26,512 nucleotides of DNA from JBFWVD01 sp050246915. Its GTDB lineage: Bacteria > Actinomycetota > Acidimicrobiia > Acidimicrobiales > Ilumatobacteraceae. The DNA is taken from positions 1-26,512 of the forward strand of contig JBFWVD010000063.1 in assembly GCA_050246915.1 (NCBI GenBank). Reading direction: 5' to 3'. Within the stretch, counting starts at the first letter, position 1. Each line of letters starts with the position of its first letter. The notes under the pieces are model-generated. The model saw nothing but the letters and a program-made list of their open reading frames with translations, had not been told where the DNA came from and made no database searches. This document shows positions 16,521-25,100 of the stretch, piece by piece. The translations under genes and the position numbers were made by a program.

Positions 16521-18600
16521 GGCCCAGCGATCGCCGCAGGAACTCGAGCTGCAACAGCAACAGGTTCTCGGCCACCACATCCTGCGGCGTCATGTGGCTG
16601 ACCCCCGACAGGGGCAGCACCTCGTGGGGACGGCCCGCGGCGAGCAGCGCCGAGGACAGCTGCAGCGTGTGGGCGGCCACGACGTTGTCGTCGGCGAGGC
16701 CGTGCACGAGCATCAGCGGCCGCTCCAGTTTGGCCGCATCGGGAAGCAGCGACGTGGCGTCGTAGGGATCGGGGTCGACGCCCGGATGGCCGAGATAGCG
16801 CTCCGTGTAGTGGGTGTCGTACAGCCGCCACTCGGTCACGGGGGCACCGGCCACCGCAGCGTGGAACACATCGGGGCGCCGCATCACGGCGAGCGCTGCC
16901 AGATAGCCGCCGAACGACCAACCTCGGATGGCCACGCGCGACAAGTCGAGGCGCGGATCGATCTCGGCGGCCGCGACCAGCGCGTCCACCTGATCGTCGA
17001 GCACGGGACCGGCCAGATCGTGATGGATGGCCTGCTCCCATGCCTGGTTGCCGCCGGGTGTGCCGCGACCATCGACGACGAGGACAGCAAAGCCCTGCTC
17101 GGCGAACCATTGCGAACCCTGGTGTGCGCTGCGGCTCGACACCACCCGTTGGGCTCCCGGGCCGCCGTAGGGATCGAGGAGCACCGGCAGCGGGGTGGTG
17201 GCGTCGGCATCGTGCGGCAGGAGCAGCGCGGCGGGCAGTTCACGTGGACCGAGGCGGAGGAGACGGATGTTCAACTCGAGCGGCGTGCGCCGGGCGTTCG
17301 AGTCGAGAGGGAGCGGCATCTGGGAGCCGCGCCGGATGGTGAACGTGGCCCGGGCCAGATCGAGCGCGGTTCGTCGCACGACATGGGTCGATCCGTTCGA
17401 CACGCCGCTGTGCACGCCACCGTCGTCGGTGAGGCGCTCGACCGATGCGCCGTCCCACCGCCACAGGTGCAGCTCTTCGGGATGCCCGATCTCGTTGGCC
17501 CCGAACACGATGTGCTCGCCGGACACCGACAACACGGAACGCACGACGAGCGAGGGATCGCTCACCGCGAGGCCATCGACCATGATCCGGCGGACACCCT
17601 CGTCGCTCTCGCAGGTGACGAGACGGTTGTCGCCGAGCCAGCCCCAACCCCCACCCACCAGGCCGACCCACACCGGGTCGGTGATGGTGCGAACCACCTC
17701 GGTCGATCCTGTGGCGCCATCCACGACGAGGACCCGCACCTCGCGCTGATCGCGCGACTGCACGATGAGGGTGAGCACACCATCGCTTCTCCAGCCGACG
17801 TCGACGAGGTACTCGAAACGCTCGCGGTTCCACGTCACCTCGGTGCGCGAGCCGTCCAATCGCAGGATGTGCAACGTGACCGAAGCGTTGGCCGTGCCCG
17901 CTTGGGGATAGCGATGTTCGCGCGCCGGCACCGCCGGGTTCGCCGGATCACCGATCCACCACGACGCCACCGGTGTGTTGTCAACTCGAGTTGCAGCAAT
18001 CGCCGAGCCGTCGGGGCTCCACCAGTAGCCGCGGGAACGATCCATCTCCTCGGCGGCCGCGAAGTCCGCTGAACCCCACGAGACGAGCGGATCGTCGTCA
18101 GAGGCGAGCACGCGTGTCGAACCATCGAGTTCAGCGACGATCAACTCGCGATCGCGCACGTAGGCGAGGCGACTGGCGTCGGGTGCCGGGCGAGGGTCGA
18201 AGACGGGGCCGGGCACGGCGAGCCGACGGGCCTTGGCAGACAACAGCCCCGCGACGTACAGCTCCCCGCCGAGGGCGAACGCGGCCACTCGTACGGCGGC
18301 ATCGGTGGAGAACGCCACAACGCCGCCCGCGCCTTCGCGGGCGCGCTCGCGGCGAGCTCGTTCTGCGGCGGGCAGGTCGCGCTCGTCGTTGGTGGAAAGG
18401 CGGCGGGGGTCAGCCACGCAGGTCTGGATGCCGGTGATGAGGTCGAGCAACCACAGCACGTTCACAGGATCCTCGCCCGATCCCGAACGTACGAACGCGA
18501 GACGCGCTCCGTCGGGGGAGAGGTGGAACAGTCGCGGCTCGCCGAGTGTGAAGCGTTGTGTGCGGGCCGACAGCCGCGGATACGAGGTGCTGTCGAGCAT
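16504..18600 (-). CDS. S9 family prolyl oligopeptidase, dipeptidyl-peptidase IV-like
   Basis: A large serine exopeptidase, 698 aa from ATG at 18600. Residues ~1-430 form the DPP-IV-type beta-propeller. They include AAEEMDRSRGYWWSPDG, where Glu184-Glu185 match the double-Glu motif that holds the free N-terminus of the substrate in DPP-IV. The C-terminal alpha/beta hydrolase domain has DGRGTPGGN, the nucleophile Ser562 in RGWSFGGY, Asp637 in HGLADDNV and His669 in GVSHMTP, so the triad is complete. It should remove dipeptides from peptide N-termini. No signal peptide is visible, which points to a cytoplasmic enzyme. GTG at 18603 is an alternative start that would fit a leaderless message after TATAGC (18609-18614). 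It converges on prmC and diverges from the PIG-L gene. Confidence 0.93.
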   Translation of the reverse strand: MLDSTSYPRLSARTQRFTLGEPRLFHLSPDGARLAFVRSGSGEDPVNVLWLLDLITGIQTCVADPRRLSTNDERDLPAAERARRERAREGAGGVVAFSTDAAVRVAAFALGGELYVAGLLSAKARRLAVPGPVFDPRPAPDASRLAYVRDRELIVAELDGSTRVLASDDDPLVSWGSADFAAAEEMDRSRGYWWSPDGSAIAATRVDNTPVASWWIGDPANPAVPAREHRYPQAGTANASVTLHILRLDGSRTEVTWNRERFEYLVDVGWRSDGVLTLIVQSRDQREVRVLVVDGATGSTEVVRTITDPVWVGLVGGGWGWLGDNRLVTCESDEGVRRIMVDGLAVSDPSLVVRSVLSVSGEHIVFGANEIGHPEELHLWRWDGASVERLTDDGGVHSGVSNGSTHVVRRTALDLARATFTIRRGSQMPLPLDSNARRTPLELNIRLLRLGPRELPAALLLPHDADATTPLPVLLDPYGGPGAQRVVSSRSAHQGSQWFAEQGFAVLVVDGRGTPGGNQAWEQAIHHDLAGPVLDDQVDALVAAAEIDPRLDLSRVAIRGWSFGGYLAALAVMRRPDVFHAAVAGAPVTEWRLYDTHYTERYLGHPGVDPDPYDATSLLPDAAKLERPLMLVHGLADDNVVAAHTLQLSSALLAAGRPHEVLPLSGVSHMTPQDVVAENLLLLQLEFLRRSLGLSETA

Positions 18601-18608
18601 CACCCCAC

Positions 18609-18614
18609 GCTATA
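18609..18614 (-). promoter_or_regulatory. -10 element (TATAGC) for the S9 peptidase
   Basis: TATAGC on the minus strand ends 5 nt before the GTG at 18603 and 8 nt before the ATG at 18600. Transcription would start at or near the start codon. The -35 position falls in the long inverted repeat at 18629-18655. Confidence 0.4.
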
Positions 18615-18628
18615 CGGACGTGCCCGAA

Positions 18629-18655
18629 TCCTCATCGGCGCCGTGCCGATGAGGA
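18629..18655. promoter_or_regulatory. Perfect 11-bp inverted repeat in divergent promoter region
   Basis: TCCTCATCGGC (18629-18639) and GCCGATGAGGA (18645-18655) are exact reverse complements with 5 nt between. They sit in the 76-bp spacer between the S9 peptidase and the PIG-L deacetylase genes, over the expected -35 region of the first and upstream of the -10 of the second. It looks like an operator for a dimeric regulator controlling both genes. A cruciform or a simple hairpin is the alternative reading. Confidence 0.5.
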
Positions 18656-18667
18656 CGGCCACGCAAC

Positions 18668-18673
18668 TACGGT
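18668..18673 (+). promoter_or_regulatory. -10 element (TACGGT) for the PIG-L deacetylase
   Basis: TACGGT fits TANNNT and ends 6 nt before the ATG at 18680, the spacing expected for a leaderless transcript. There is no ribosome binding site before this ATG, which agrees with leaderless initiation. Confidence 0.45.
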
Positions 18674-18679
18674 CGTCGC

Positions 18680-19525
18680 ATGGCAATCGGAGCCGTGAAG
18701 GATCGCGTGAACCGCCTCTTCGCGCCGGCGCGCGTGGTGACGGGGCTGAAGTCGACGTCGGGCTCCGCGATCCGATTGGCGGCATCGGTGTTGGGCAGCG
18801 ATGTCGAACTCGATGAACGGTCGGTGTTGGTGCTCGCACCCCACAGCGACGATGAGGTGCTCGGCTGCGGTGGGCTCATCGCCGCGGCGGTCCGTCGCGG
18901 GGTGAGGGTCGACATCGTCATCGCCACGGACGGGGCGTTGAGTGACGGCGACCGGACCGTGCGCCCAGCCGAGTCGGCGGCGGCGGTGTCCGTGCTCGGT
19001 GCGGATCGCACTCGGGTGCGCTTCCTCGACCGCCCGGACGGCTCGCTGTCCAACGATGTCGAGGGACTCGCCGACGAAATCGGTGCCGTGTTGGCCGCGA
19101 GTCGGCCCGGCCTCATCGTGTCCACTTCGAGTTGGGATCCCCATCCCGACCATCGGGCGCTGGGTCTCGCGATCGCCCGCTTGGCCGATCAGGGTCGGCT
19201 GACGGGGGACCACCTCGAGTACGCCATCTGGCAATGGGAGTCACCGAAGTTGGCGTGGCGATGGTTGAGCGCAGGTGTCGGACGGTCCCCCTGGGCGGTG
19301 TTGCGGGTCACCCGGCGGGTGTTGGTGGGGCCCGACCGAGCCGCCAAGCGAGCGGCATTGGCCGCGTACCGCTCCCAGGTCGAGCCGGGACCAGATGGCC
19401 GACGGGTCATCGACTCCCAGGTGACGAGGCGTTTCCTGGGACGGGCCGAGCTGTTCCGACCGGGGCCGGCGACGCCCCCTGACGGTCCGACGATGCCAGG
19501 CTGGGTGATCCCGGCCGAGTCGTGA
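18680..19525 (+). CDS. PIG-L / LmbE family zinc deacetylase
   Basis: The 281-aa protein belongs to the GlcNAc-PI de-N-acetylase (LmbE/MshB) family. The zinc-binding signature PHSDDE is at residues 54-59 (His55, Asp58) in VLAPHSDDEVLGCGG. The second metal motif, HPDH, is at 155-158 in WDPHPDHRALG. Members remove acetyl groups from N-acetylated sugars in mycothiol, lipid, glycopeptide or polysaccharide pathways. The first ~45 residues, before SVLVLAPH, form a basic amphipathic extension without a clear signal peptide. The exact substrate cannot be deduced. Being followed by two glycosyltransferases on the same strand suggests deacetylation of an amino sugar in the same pathway. The gene is divergent from the S9 peptidase. 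Confidence 0.92.
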   Translation: MAIGAVKDRVNRLFAPARVVTGLKSTSGSAIRLAASVLGSDVELDERSVLVLAPHSDDEVLGCGGLIAAAVRRGVRVDIVIATDGALSDGDRTVRPAESAAAVSVLGADRTRVRFLDRPDGSLSNDVEGLADEIGAVLAASRPGLIVSTSSWDPHPDHRALGLAIARLADQGRLTGDHLEYAIWQWESPKLAWRWLSAGVGRSPWAVLRVTRRVLVGPDRAAKRAALAAYRSQVEPGPDGRRVIDSQVTRRFLGRAELFRPGPATPPDGPTMPGWVIPAES

Positions 19526-19603
19526 CCTCGTGGCTGGCCGTTTCATGGTCGTCCAATGGTGTGGAACGACCTTGATCAGTCGGTGGATGGTGCCGATCGG
19601 TAC

Positions 19604-19629
19604 ACGATGGCTGCAGACGCAGCCATCGT
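19604..19629 (+). terminator. Strong 11-bp hairpin between PIG-L and GT2 genes
   Basis: ACGATGGCTGC (19604-19614) pairs perfectly with GCAGCCATCGT (19619-19629) across a 4-nt loop AGAC. It lies 78 nt after the PIG-L stop and 57 nt before the GT2 start. It could terminate the first gene or act as a leader structure for the second. No T run follows. Just after it GTCGACCGG occurs twice (19631-19639 and 19644-19652). The rest of the 161-bp gap shows nothing else. Confidence 0.45.
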
Positions 19630-19686
19630 CGTCGACCGGCCTGGTCGACCGGCACAGACCCTCGAGTGACGATGGAAGGAGCAGTG

Positions 19687-20634
19687 ATGGCCGCAGACCG
19701 TGAGAACCGGCAGGCGACCATCGGGGTGATCTGCTGCGCCTACCAGGCCGAGGATCACATCGACCAGATGCTGGCCAGCCTGGCGAGCCAGACCCGGCTT
19801 GCTGACCAGGTGGTGGTGGTCGACGATGCGTCGACAGACGGCACCGGCGACAGGGCTCGAGCATGGGCAGACCATCTCCCGATCACCGTTGTGCGGGCAT
19901 CGGAGAACCTTGGGCCGGGAGCGGCCCGCCATCTCGCTGTCGGTCATCTGACAACCGATCTCATCTCTCCGATCGATGCCGACGATGTCGTGCTGCCCGA
20001 TCATCTCGATGCGCTGGCCCGGTACCTGCCTGAGGGGCTCGGCGCCGTGGGTAGCGCCGGGTACTACTGGCATCCGGGACAACCGCTGGTGAACTTCCAC
20101 GAGCGCTCGCGGCTGGGGCTCGCGCCCGAGCATCAGCTACGACAATTGCTGGTCACGAATCGACTGCTGATCGCCGGCATGTACCGCCGCTGCGACTACG
20201 ACGCGATCGGCGGCTTCGAGGACATGGCGCACGAGGATTGGGGCCTGTGGGTCAAGCTGGCCATGGCCGGGATCCCGATCACCATCTGTCCCGTGCCCAC
20301 CTACCTCTACCGCCAGCATGCCGCCAGCCTGACCGGGAACGATGAGCGCCGCTCGGTCCTCGACGTGTCGGCGTTCGAGCAACTCATCGCCCGGGCCAAG
20401 GATCATCTCCCCGTCGACGAGATCGACCAGATCCGCGCCGATCGGGCGCGGTTCCTGGCCCGGCTCGAGGTGCAACGCAGGTTGACGTCTGGCGACATCG
20501 CCGGCGCGAAGGCGATTGCCGGTTCGGTATCGGCGCGCGGTGATCGAACGATGTGGGCCATCGCGCACCTACCGGCACCGATGATCCGTACTGCCCGCTC
20601 GCTCAAGAACATGAACATCGCAGGGCGGCGCTGA
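19687..20634 (+). CDS. Family 2 glycosyltransferase (GT-A fold)
   Basis: The 315-aa protein begins, after a short polar lead, with the GT2 nucleotide-sugar domain: IGVICCAYQAEDHIDQMLASL, then VVVVDDASTDGT (Asp46-Asp47) and SENLGPGAARHLAV. The metal-binding DxD motif is DADD at 97-100. The acceptor-side ED motif is HEDWGLW (Glu183-Asp184), which supplies the general base in inverting GT2 enzymes. The C-terminal ~80 residues are helical and carry no transmembrane segments, so it is cytoplasmic or peripheral. ATG at 19687 follows GGAAGGAG (19674-19681) closely; an in-frame GTG at 19684 is equally near. The donor and acceptor sugars are unknown. Its stop overlaps the next glycosyltransferase start (TGATG), so the pair is coupled. 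Confidence 0.92.
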   Translation: MAADRENRQATIGVICCAYQAEDHIDQMLASLASQTRLADQVVVVDDASTDGTGDRARAWADHLPITVVRASENLGPGAARHLAVGHLTTDLISPIDADDVVLPDHLDALARYLPEGLGAVGSAGYYWHPGQPLVNFHERSRLGLAPEHQLRQLLVTNRLLIAGMYRRCDYDAIGGFEDMAHEDWGLWVKLAMAGIPITICPVPTYLYRQHAASLTGNDERRSVLDVSAFEQLIARAKDHLPVDEIDQIRADRARFLARLEVQRRLTSGDIAGAKAIAGSVSARGDRTMWAIAHLPAPMIRTARSLKNMNIAGRR

Positions 20635-21932
20635 TGCGCATCTTGTACAACCTGCCCCACCTCAACGACTGGCTCGATGACGAACGCGCTGGCCACCTCG
20701 TGCGGGCCAACGAGATGCTGGCCGGGTTCGAGGCGAACGGCTGCACGATCGTGCATGCCAAGCCCCGGCGCCGCCCCGGTTCGACGTCAACGCAGGTTGC
20801 GTCGCCAGCGAGCACGGCCGTGGGCGGGGCTCATGCCCAGTCGTCGCCCGATCGGTCGGTTCGGGCCATGGTGCATCGCCATCTGCCCCGCCGGTTGGCG
20901 CTGGTGGTCCGTGACAGCGCCCGATACGCGCATCATCTGATGCGCTGCCGTTCGCTCATGGCAACGGTGCGGCGTGAGCGACCAGACGCCATCTTCGAGA
21001 CGTACGAGGTGTCGAGCTTTGCGTCGGCGGTCGCCGCGCGGCGCACCGGCGTACCGCTCATCATCGACGATCTGTGTCCGCTCGAGGAGCACTGGGATCT
21101 CTACGGCACCGGATCGAAGTGGGTGTCGCGTCGCCTGCGTCGCTTCGTGCTCGACAGCGCCAGCTTGCTGGTCGCGGTGAACGCTGCCAATGCTGCAGCG
21201 TTGCGGCGAGATGGCGTGCCCGACAGCAAGATCGTCGAGGTCCCCAATGGGGTGCGCGCCGATGCGGTCGGTGTCGCCGATGCGGCGACGCTCGAGCGTG
21301 CCCGTGCCATCCGCGAACGACTCGATGTCGGGGATGCGACGTTGGCGCTCTACGTCGGCAGCTTCCAACCGTTCCATCGCGTCGATGTGCTCATCGACGC
21401 GATGGCCGATCCTGCGTTGCACGACGTGCCCCTCGTGGCCGTGCTCGTCGGCGACGGTGACGGGATCGAAGAGATCCGCGAGCGTTCTCGCCAGCGGGGC
21501 GTCGGCGACCGCATCCGCTGGGTGGGCCGGGTGCCGCACGGTCACGTGGCGTCCTACGTCGCGGCGGCCGACCTCGGTGTCGTGGCTGGGGCGACCGAGA
21601 ACGTGAACCCCATGAAGATCTACGAGTACCTGGCCGGTGGCCTCCCGGTGGTGGCCCCCGACATCGCGATGGTCACGGCCTTGTTGGCGCCGGGTGCCGA
21701 TCCCGAACGCCGAGCGGGTGTGGTGTTCCGTCGCGACGACGCCCACGCCATGGCCGAGGCCCTGGCGACCGTGGCGGGCGATGGCGATCTGCGCGCGGCC
21801 CTGGCCGCCGCGGCCCGAGCAACGAATCCGGCGACGTGGCCGGAGCGGGCCAAGACGCTCGAAGAGCGCATCCGCTCGCTGACCGCAGTTGCCGCACCCG
21901 ATCCGGTGCCGTCGTCGGGGCCGCGCTCATGA
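20634..21932 (+). CDS. GT-B fold glycosyltransferase (GT4-like)
   Basis: The 432-aa protein shows a two-domain GT-B layout. The N-terminal acceptor half includes HLNDWLDDERAGHLVRANEML, PDAIFETYEVSSFASAVAA and GVPLIIDDLCPLEEHW. The C-terminal donor half carries ALYVGSFQPFHRVDVLIDAM, RIRWVGRVPHGHVASYVAAAD and NPMKIYEYLAGGLPVVAPD, with Glu331 as the conserved donor-binding glutamate of family 4. PNGVRADAV is the usual linker motif. Such enzymes add sugars to lipids, polysaccharides or natural products; the sugar cannot be read. Translation is coupled at both ends, since ATG at 20634 shares a base with the GT2 stop and the stop overlaps the next small ORF's ATG by 4 nt (ATGA). No membrane helices are seen. 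Confidence 0.92.
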   Translation: MRILYNLPHLNDWLDDERAGHLVRANEMLAGFEANGCTIVHAKPRRRPGSTSTQVASPASTAVGGAHAQSSPDRSVRAMVHRHLPRRLALVVRDSARYAHHLMRCRSLMATVRRERPDAIFETYEVSSFASAVAARRTGVPLIIDDLCPLEEHWDLYGTGSKWVSRRLRRFVLDSASLLVAVNAANAAALRRDGVPDSKIVEVPNGVRADAVGVADAATLERARAIRERLDVGDATLALYVGSFQPFHRVDVLIDAMADPALHDVPLVAVLVGDGDGIEEIRERSRQRGVGDRIRWVGRVPHGHVASYVAAADLGVVAGATENVNPMKIYEYLAGGLPVVAPDIAMVTALLAPGADPERRAGVVFRRDDAHAMAEALATVAGDGDLRAALAAAARATNPATWPERAKTLEERIRSLTAVAAPDPVPSSGPRS

Positions 21933-22165
21933 GCGCGCCCGCTACCAACTCACTGGTCATCGGCTCGACCGTCATCGGTGCCCGATGCCACGTCGCTGAC
22001 CGCCAGGGAAGAGACACAAGTCCCTGGCGCCGGCGGTGGAGTACCCAGGTACCTTCGAAGGCGCCAACCACATCTGATCCCCCCATCACCGTCGCGAATT
22101 TCGTCGCGGCCGTCGACGGGCTCGACATCCCGGTGCGCTGCACCGGAGCACAACCCGATGCGTGA
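21929..22165 (+). CDS. Small coupled ORF, 78 aa, unknown
   Basis: ATG at 21929 overlaps the glycosyltransferase stop (ATGA) and the frame runs to TGA at 22163-22165. The product starts MSAPATNSLVIGSTVIG and ends GLDIPVRCTGAQPDA. The first ~24 and last ~25 codons use the same codons as the neighbouring genes. The middle (about codons 25-52) has codons rare here (AGA, ACA, AGT, GTA, TCT) and spans a strong RNA hairpin, so it does not look like ordinary protein. It may be a real small protein, a gene remnant, or a chance frame over a regulatory leader of the NRPS. I recognise no family. Confidence 0.3.
   Translation: MSAPATNSLVIGSTVIGARCHVADRQGRDTSPWRRRWSTQVPSKAPTTSDPPITVANFVAAVDGLDIPVRCTGAQPDA
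22001..22029 (+). promoter_or_regulatory. 9-bp hairpin in the leader of the NRPS gene
   Basis: CGCCAGGGA (22001-22009) and TCCCTGGCG (22021-22029) form a perfect 9-bp stem with an 11-nt loop. It lies about 160 nt upstream of the NRPS start and may be part of a structured mRNA leader or an attenuator. It is followed by a GGTACC palindrome and a repeated GGCGCC (22027-22032 and 22059-22064). It matches no riboswitch class that I can recognise with confidence. Confidence 0.35.
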
Positions 22166-22187
22166 AACGCACGAGGAGCACACGACC

Positions 22188-25100
22188 ATGGCACACAACG
22201 TCCGGGCGATCCTGATCGGCGAGGAACTCCTCGTCGCCGACTGCTCGCAGCAGATGATCGATCGAGGTCACACGGTGGTCGCCGTGGTGTCCTCCAGTCC
22301 TGCCGTCGTGCAGTGGGCGGCGTCGGTGGGGGTGGAAACCTTCCCGTTCGGCCCCGATCTGGCGGCCCGTGTCGCGGCCGCGGCACCGGATCTGTTGGTG
22401 AGCGCGGCGAACCTGCGCATCATCCCCGACGCGGCCATCGCCGCGGCGAAGATGGCCATCAACTTCCATGACGGACCGCTCCCCGAGATCGGCGGACGCA
22501 ATGTCACGTCATGGTCGATCTTGCACGGTCACGGCGAGCACGGCGTCACATGGCATGTCATGACCGCCGAGGTCGACGGCGGCGACATCTTGGTCGACGA
22601 GCGCTTCCCGCTGGCTCCCGATGTGACGGCGCTCGGACTCAACGCCAAGTGCTTCGAAGCGGGCAGCCGCACGTACGGCCGATTCCTCGACGCGCTCGAG
22701 GCCGACGCGCTGGAGCGTCGTCCGCAGCCCGGCCCGCAGAAGATGGCCCATCGCTACGACCGACCCGGTGCCGTCACCGTGATCACACCGGCCAGCACGC
22801 TCGCCGATCTGCGCCGGGTCCATCGCGCCCTGGCAATCGGCGATCGCGTGCTCAACGAGATGGGCTCGGTCCGCATCGTCCTCAACGGTTCCGTGTTCCT
22901 CGTGGGCGCCATCTCGCCATCGGATGAATCGCTCGACGCCGGGCAGGTCCGGTTGCTCGGCGATGGCCGCATCGCTGTCGGTGTCGCCGACGGTGTCGCG
23001 GAGCTCTCGGAGATCACCAACACCAGCGGCAACGCCGAACTCCCGAGCGAACCGGTCCTGTGGGACGACTCCGAAGCCATCGCTGCTGCCCTCGAGGCCG
23101 ACGATCCGGCCATGAGCAGGGCCGAGACCTTCTGGACCGCCCGACTCGCCGCGCGCTCAGCGAGCATCTTGCGGGTGGCCGAGAGTGCCACCGATCGCAC
23201 CGTGGCGTTGGCCCCTGCGTGGAGGAACACCGGGGCGGTTGCCGCAGCTCTGGCCGCGGTGGTTGCTCGCTTCTCCGAGAAGTCTGCCGTGAGCGTGACC
23301 GTTGTCGACCAGGCCGCCAGCGACCGTGCCGCCAAGCTGGGTCCGCTCGCCCGCTTGCCGTTCGTGAACATCAGCGTCGACCCGGCGACGCCGAGCGACG
23401 CGTTCGTCACCTCCGGTCGCACCGAGGCCGAGCGTTCCCTGGCCAAGGGAGCGTGGCTGGCCGATCTGGCTGCCCGTTGCCCGAAGGTCCGGGCCCACCA
23501 GCCCGGTGGCGACGACATCGCCGTGGTCGCCGACGGTGTGACAACTCCAGTTGACGCGGCCATCGTGGTGCGCATCTCCGGCGATCACGCCGACGTGGTG
23601 AGTCGTGCCGGCAGCGATCTGCCGCCCAACTGGCTCGATGCCTTCGCGGTATTGGTGGCCAACGATCCGACGTCCACCGCCATTGGCTCGGTGGATCTGC
23701 GCAGTGATTCCGACCGTGCGCTCCTGGCATCGGTGAACGCCAACGATCGTCCGCTCGGACCGGCCACTGCCATCGAGCAGATCCTGGCCAACCTGGCGGC
23801 CGAGCCGCTGCGCCCGTCGTTGGCCTTCGGACGCGATGAGCTCACCCGAGGTGAGTTGCTCGGCCGTGTCGCCGCGCAGCGAGCCACGCTCGAAGCGCAG
23901 GGCATCGGCGCTGGCGATCTCGTCGGCATTGCGACGCCGCGCGGTCTCGACATGGTGGTGGCCGTCCTCGGCACTCTGGCCACGGGGGCGGCGTATGTGC
24001 CGCTCGACCCGGGCTATCCCACCGAGCGGCTGCAGTTCATGGTCGAAGACGCTGGCCTGGCCGCCGTCATCGCACCCGAGCGTCCCGACTGGCTCAGCCT
24101 CGATCTGCTCGTGGTGCATCCCGCCACGACCCAGGCCCTCATGTCCCCCGCGGCGTTGCCCACGTTGGAGGATCTCGCGTACGTGATCTACACGTCGGGC
24201 TCCACCGGCAAGCCCAAGGGCGTCATGCTCGAGCACGGCAACCTCGCCAACTTCCTCGTGGCCATGGACGAGGTCATCGATCACGATCCGGCCGGCACCT
24301 GGTTGGCGGTCACCAGCCTCAGCTTCGACATCTCGATCCTCGAACTCATCTGGACGTTGTCGCGCGGTTTCTCGGTGGTGTTGTTGCCCGACGACGTGAA
24401 CAAGGTGGCGGCCGCGCCGCGCAACGCGCCGACGCTGAGCCTCTACTACTTCGCCAGCGAGGGCAAGGACGGCAACTTCACCGAGCCGTTCGAGTTGTTG
24501 CTCGACGGCGCGCGTTTCGCCGACGCCCATGGGTTCGAAGCGGTGTGGACGCCCGAGCGTCACTTCCACGATTTCGGTGGTCCGTTCGCCAACCCGTCGG
24601 TGTCATCGGCGGCCGTTGCTGCGATCACCAAGAACATCAAGATCCGCGCCGGTAGCTGCGTCATCCCGCTCCACCATCCGGTGCGCGTCGCCGAGGAATG
24701 GGCGATGGTCGACAACATCTCCGGTGGACGTGTCGGCATCGCCGTTGCGTCGGGCTGGATGCCGAACGACTTCATCCTCAAGCCCGAGTCCTATGGCGAC
24801 AACAAGCAGGTGATGGTCGACTTCACCGCAGAGGTCTGTGCCCTGTGGCGAGGCGAGACCCGCACCTACGAAGGACCTCGTGGCCCGGTCACGTTGCGCA
24901 CGCTGCCTCGCCCGGTGCAGAAGGAGTTGCCGGTTTGGGTCACCACGGCCGGGAACCCGCAGACGTTCGTGCTCGCCGGCAAGCTCGGCTACAACGTCTT
25001 GACCCATCTCCTCGGCCAGAGCGTCGAAGAGGTCGCCGAGCGCACGGCCATGTACCGCAAGGCTCGTGCCGAAGCCGGCCACGAAGGACCCGGCCAGGTC

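Noticed and set aside
16594..18072. 492-codon plus-strand frame opposite the S9 peptidase
   Set aside because: The minus strand here encodes an S9 peptidase with a complete catalytic triad; the opposite frame is a composition artefact.
22001..22064. Possible cobalamin-type riboswitch (a GGGAA...AAGTCC pattern)
   Set aside because: Only a short fragment resembles the conserved core. The B12-box GCCACTG and the following conserved loops are absent, so it is reported only as a hairpin.
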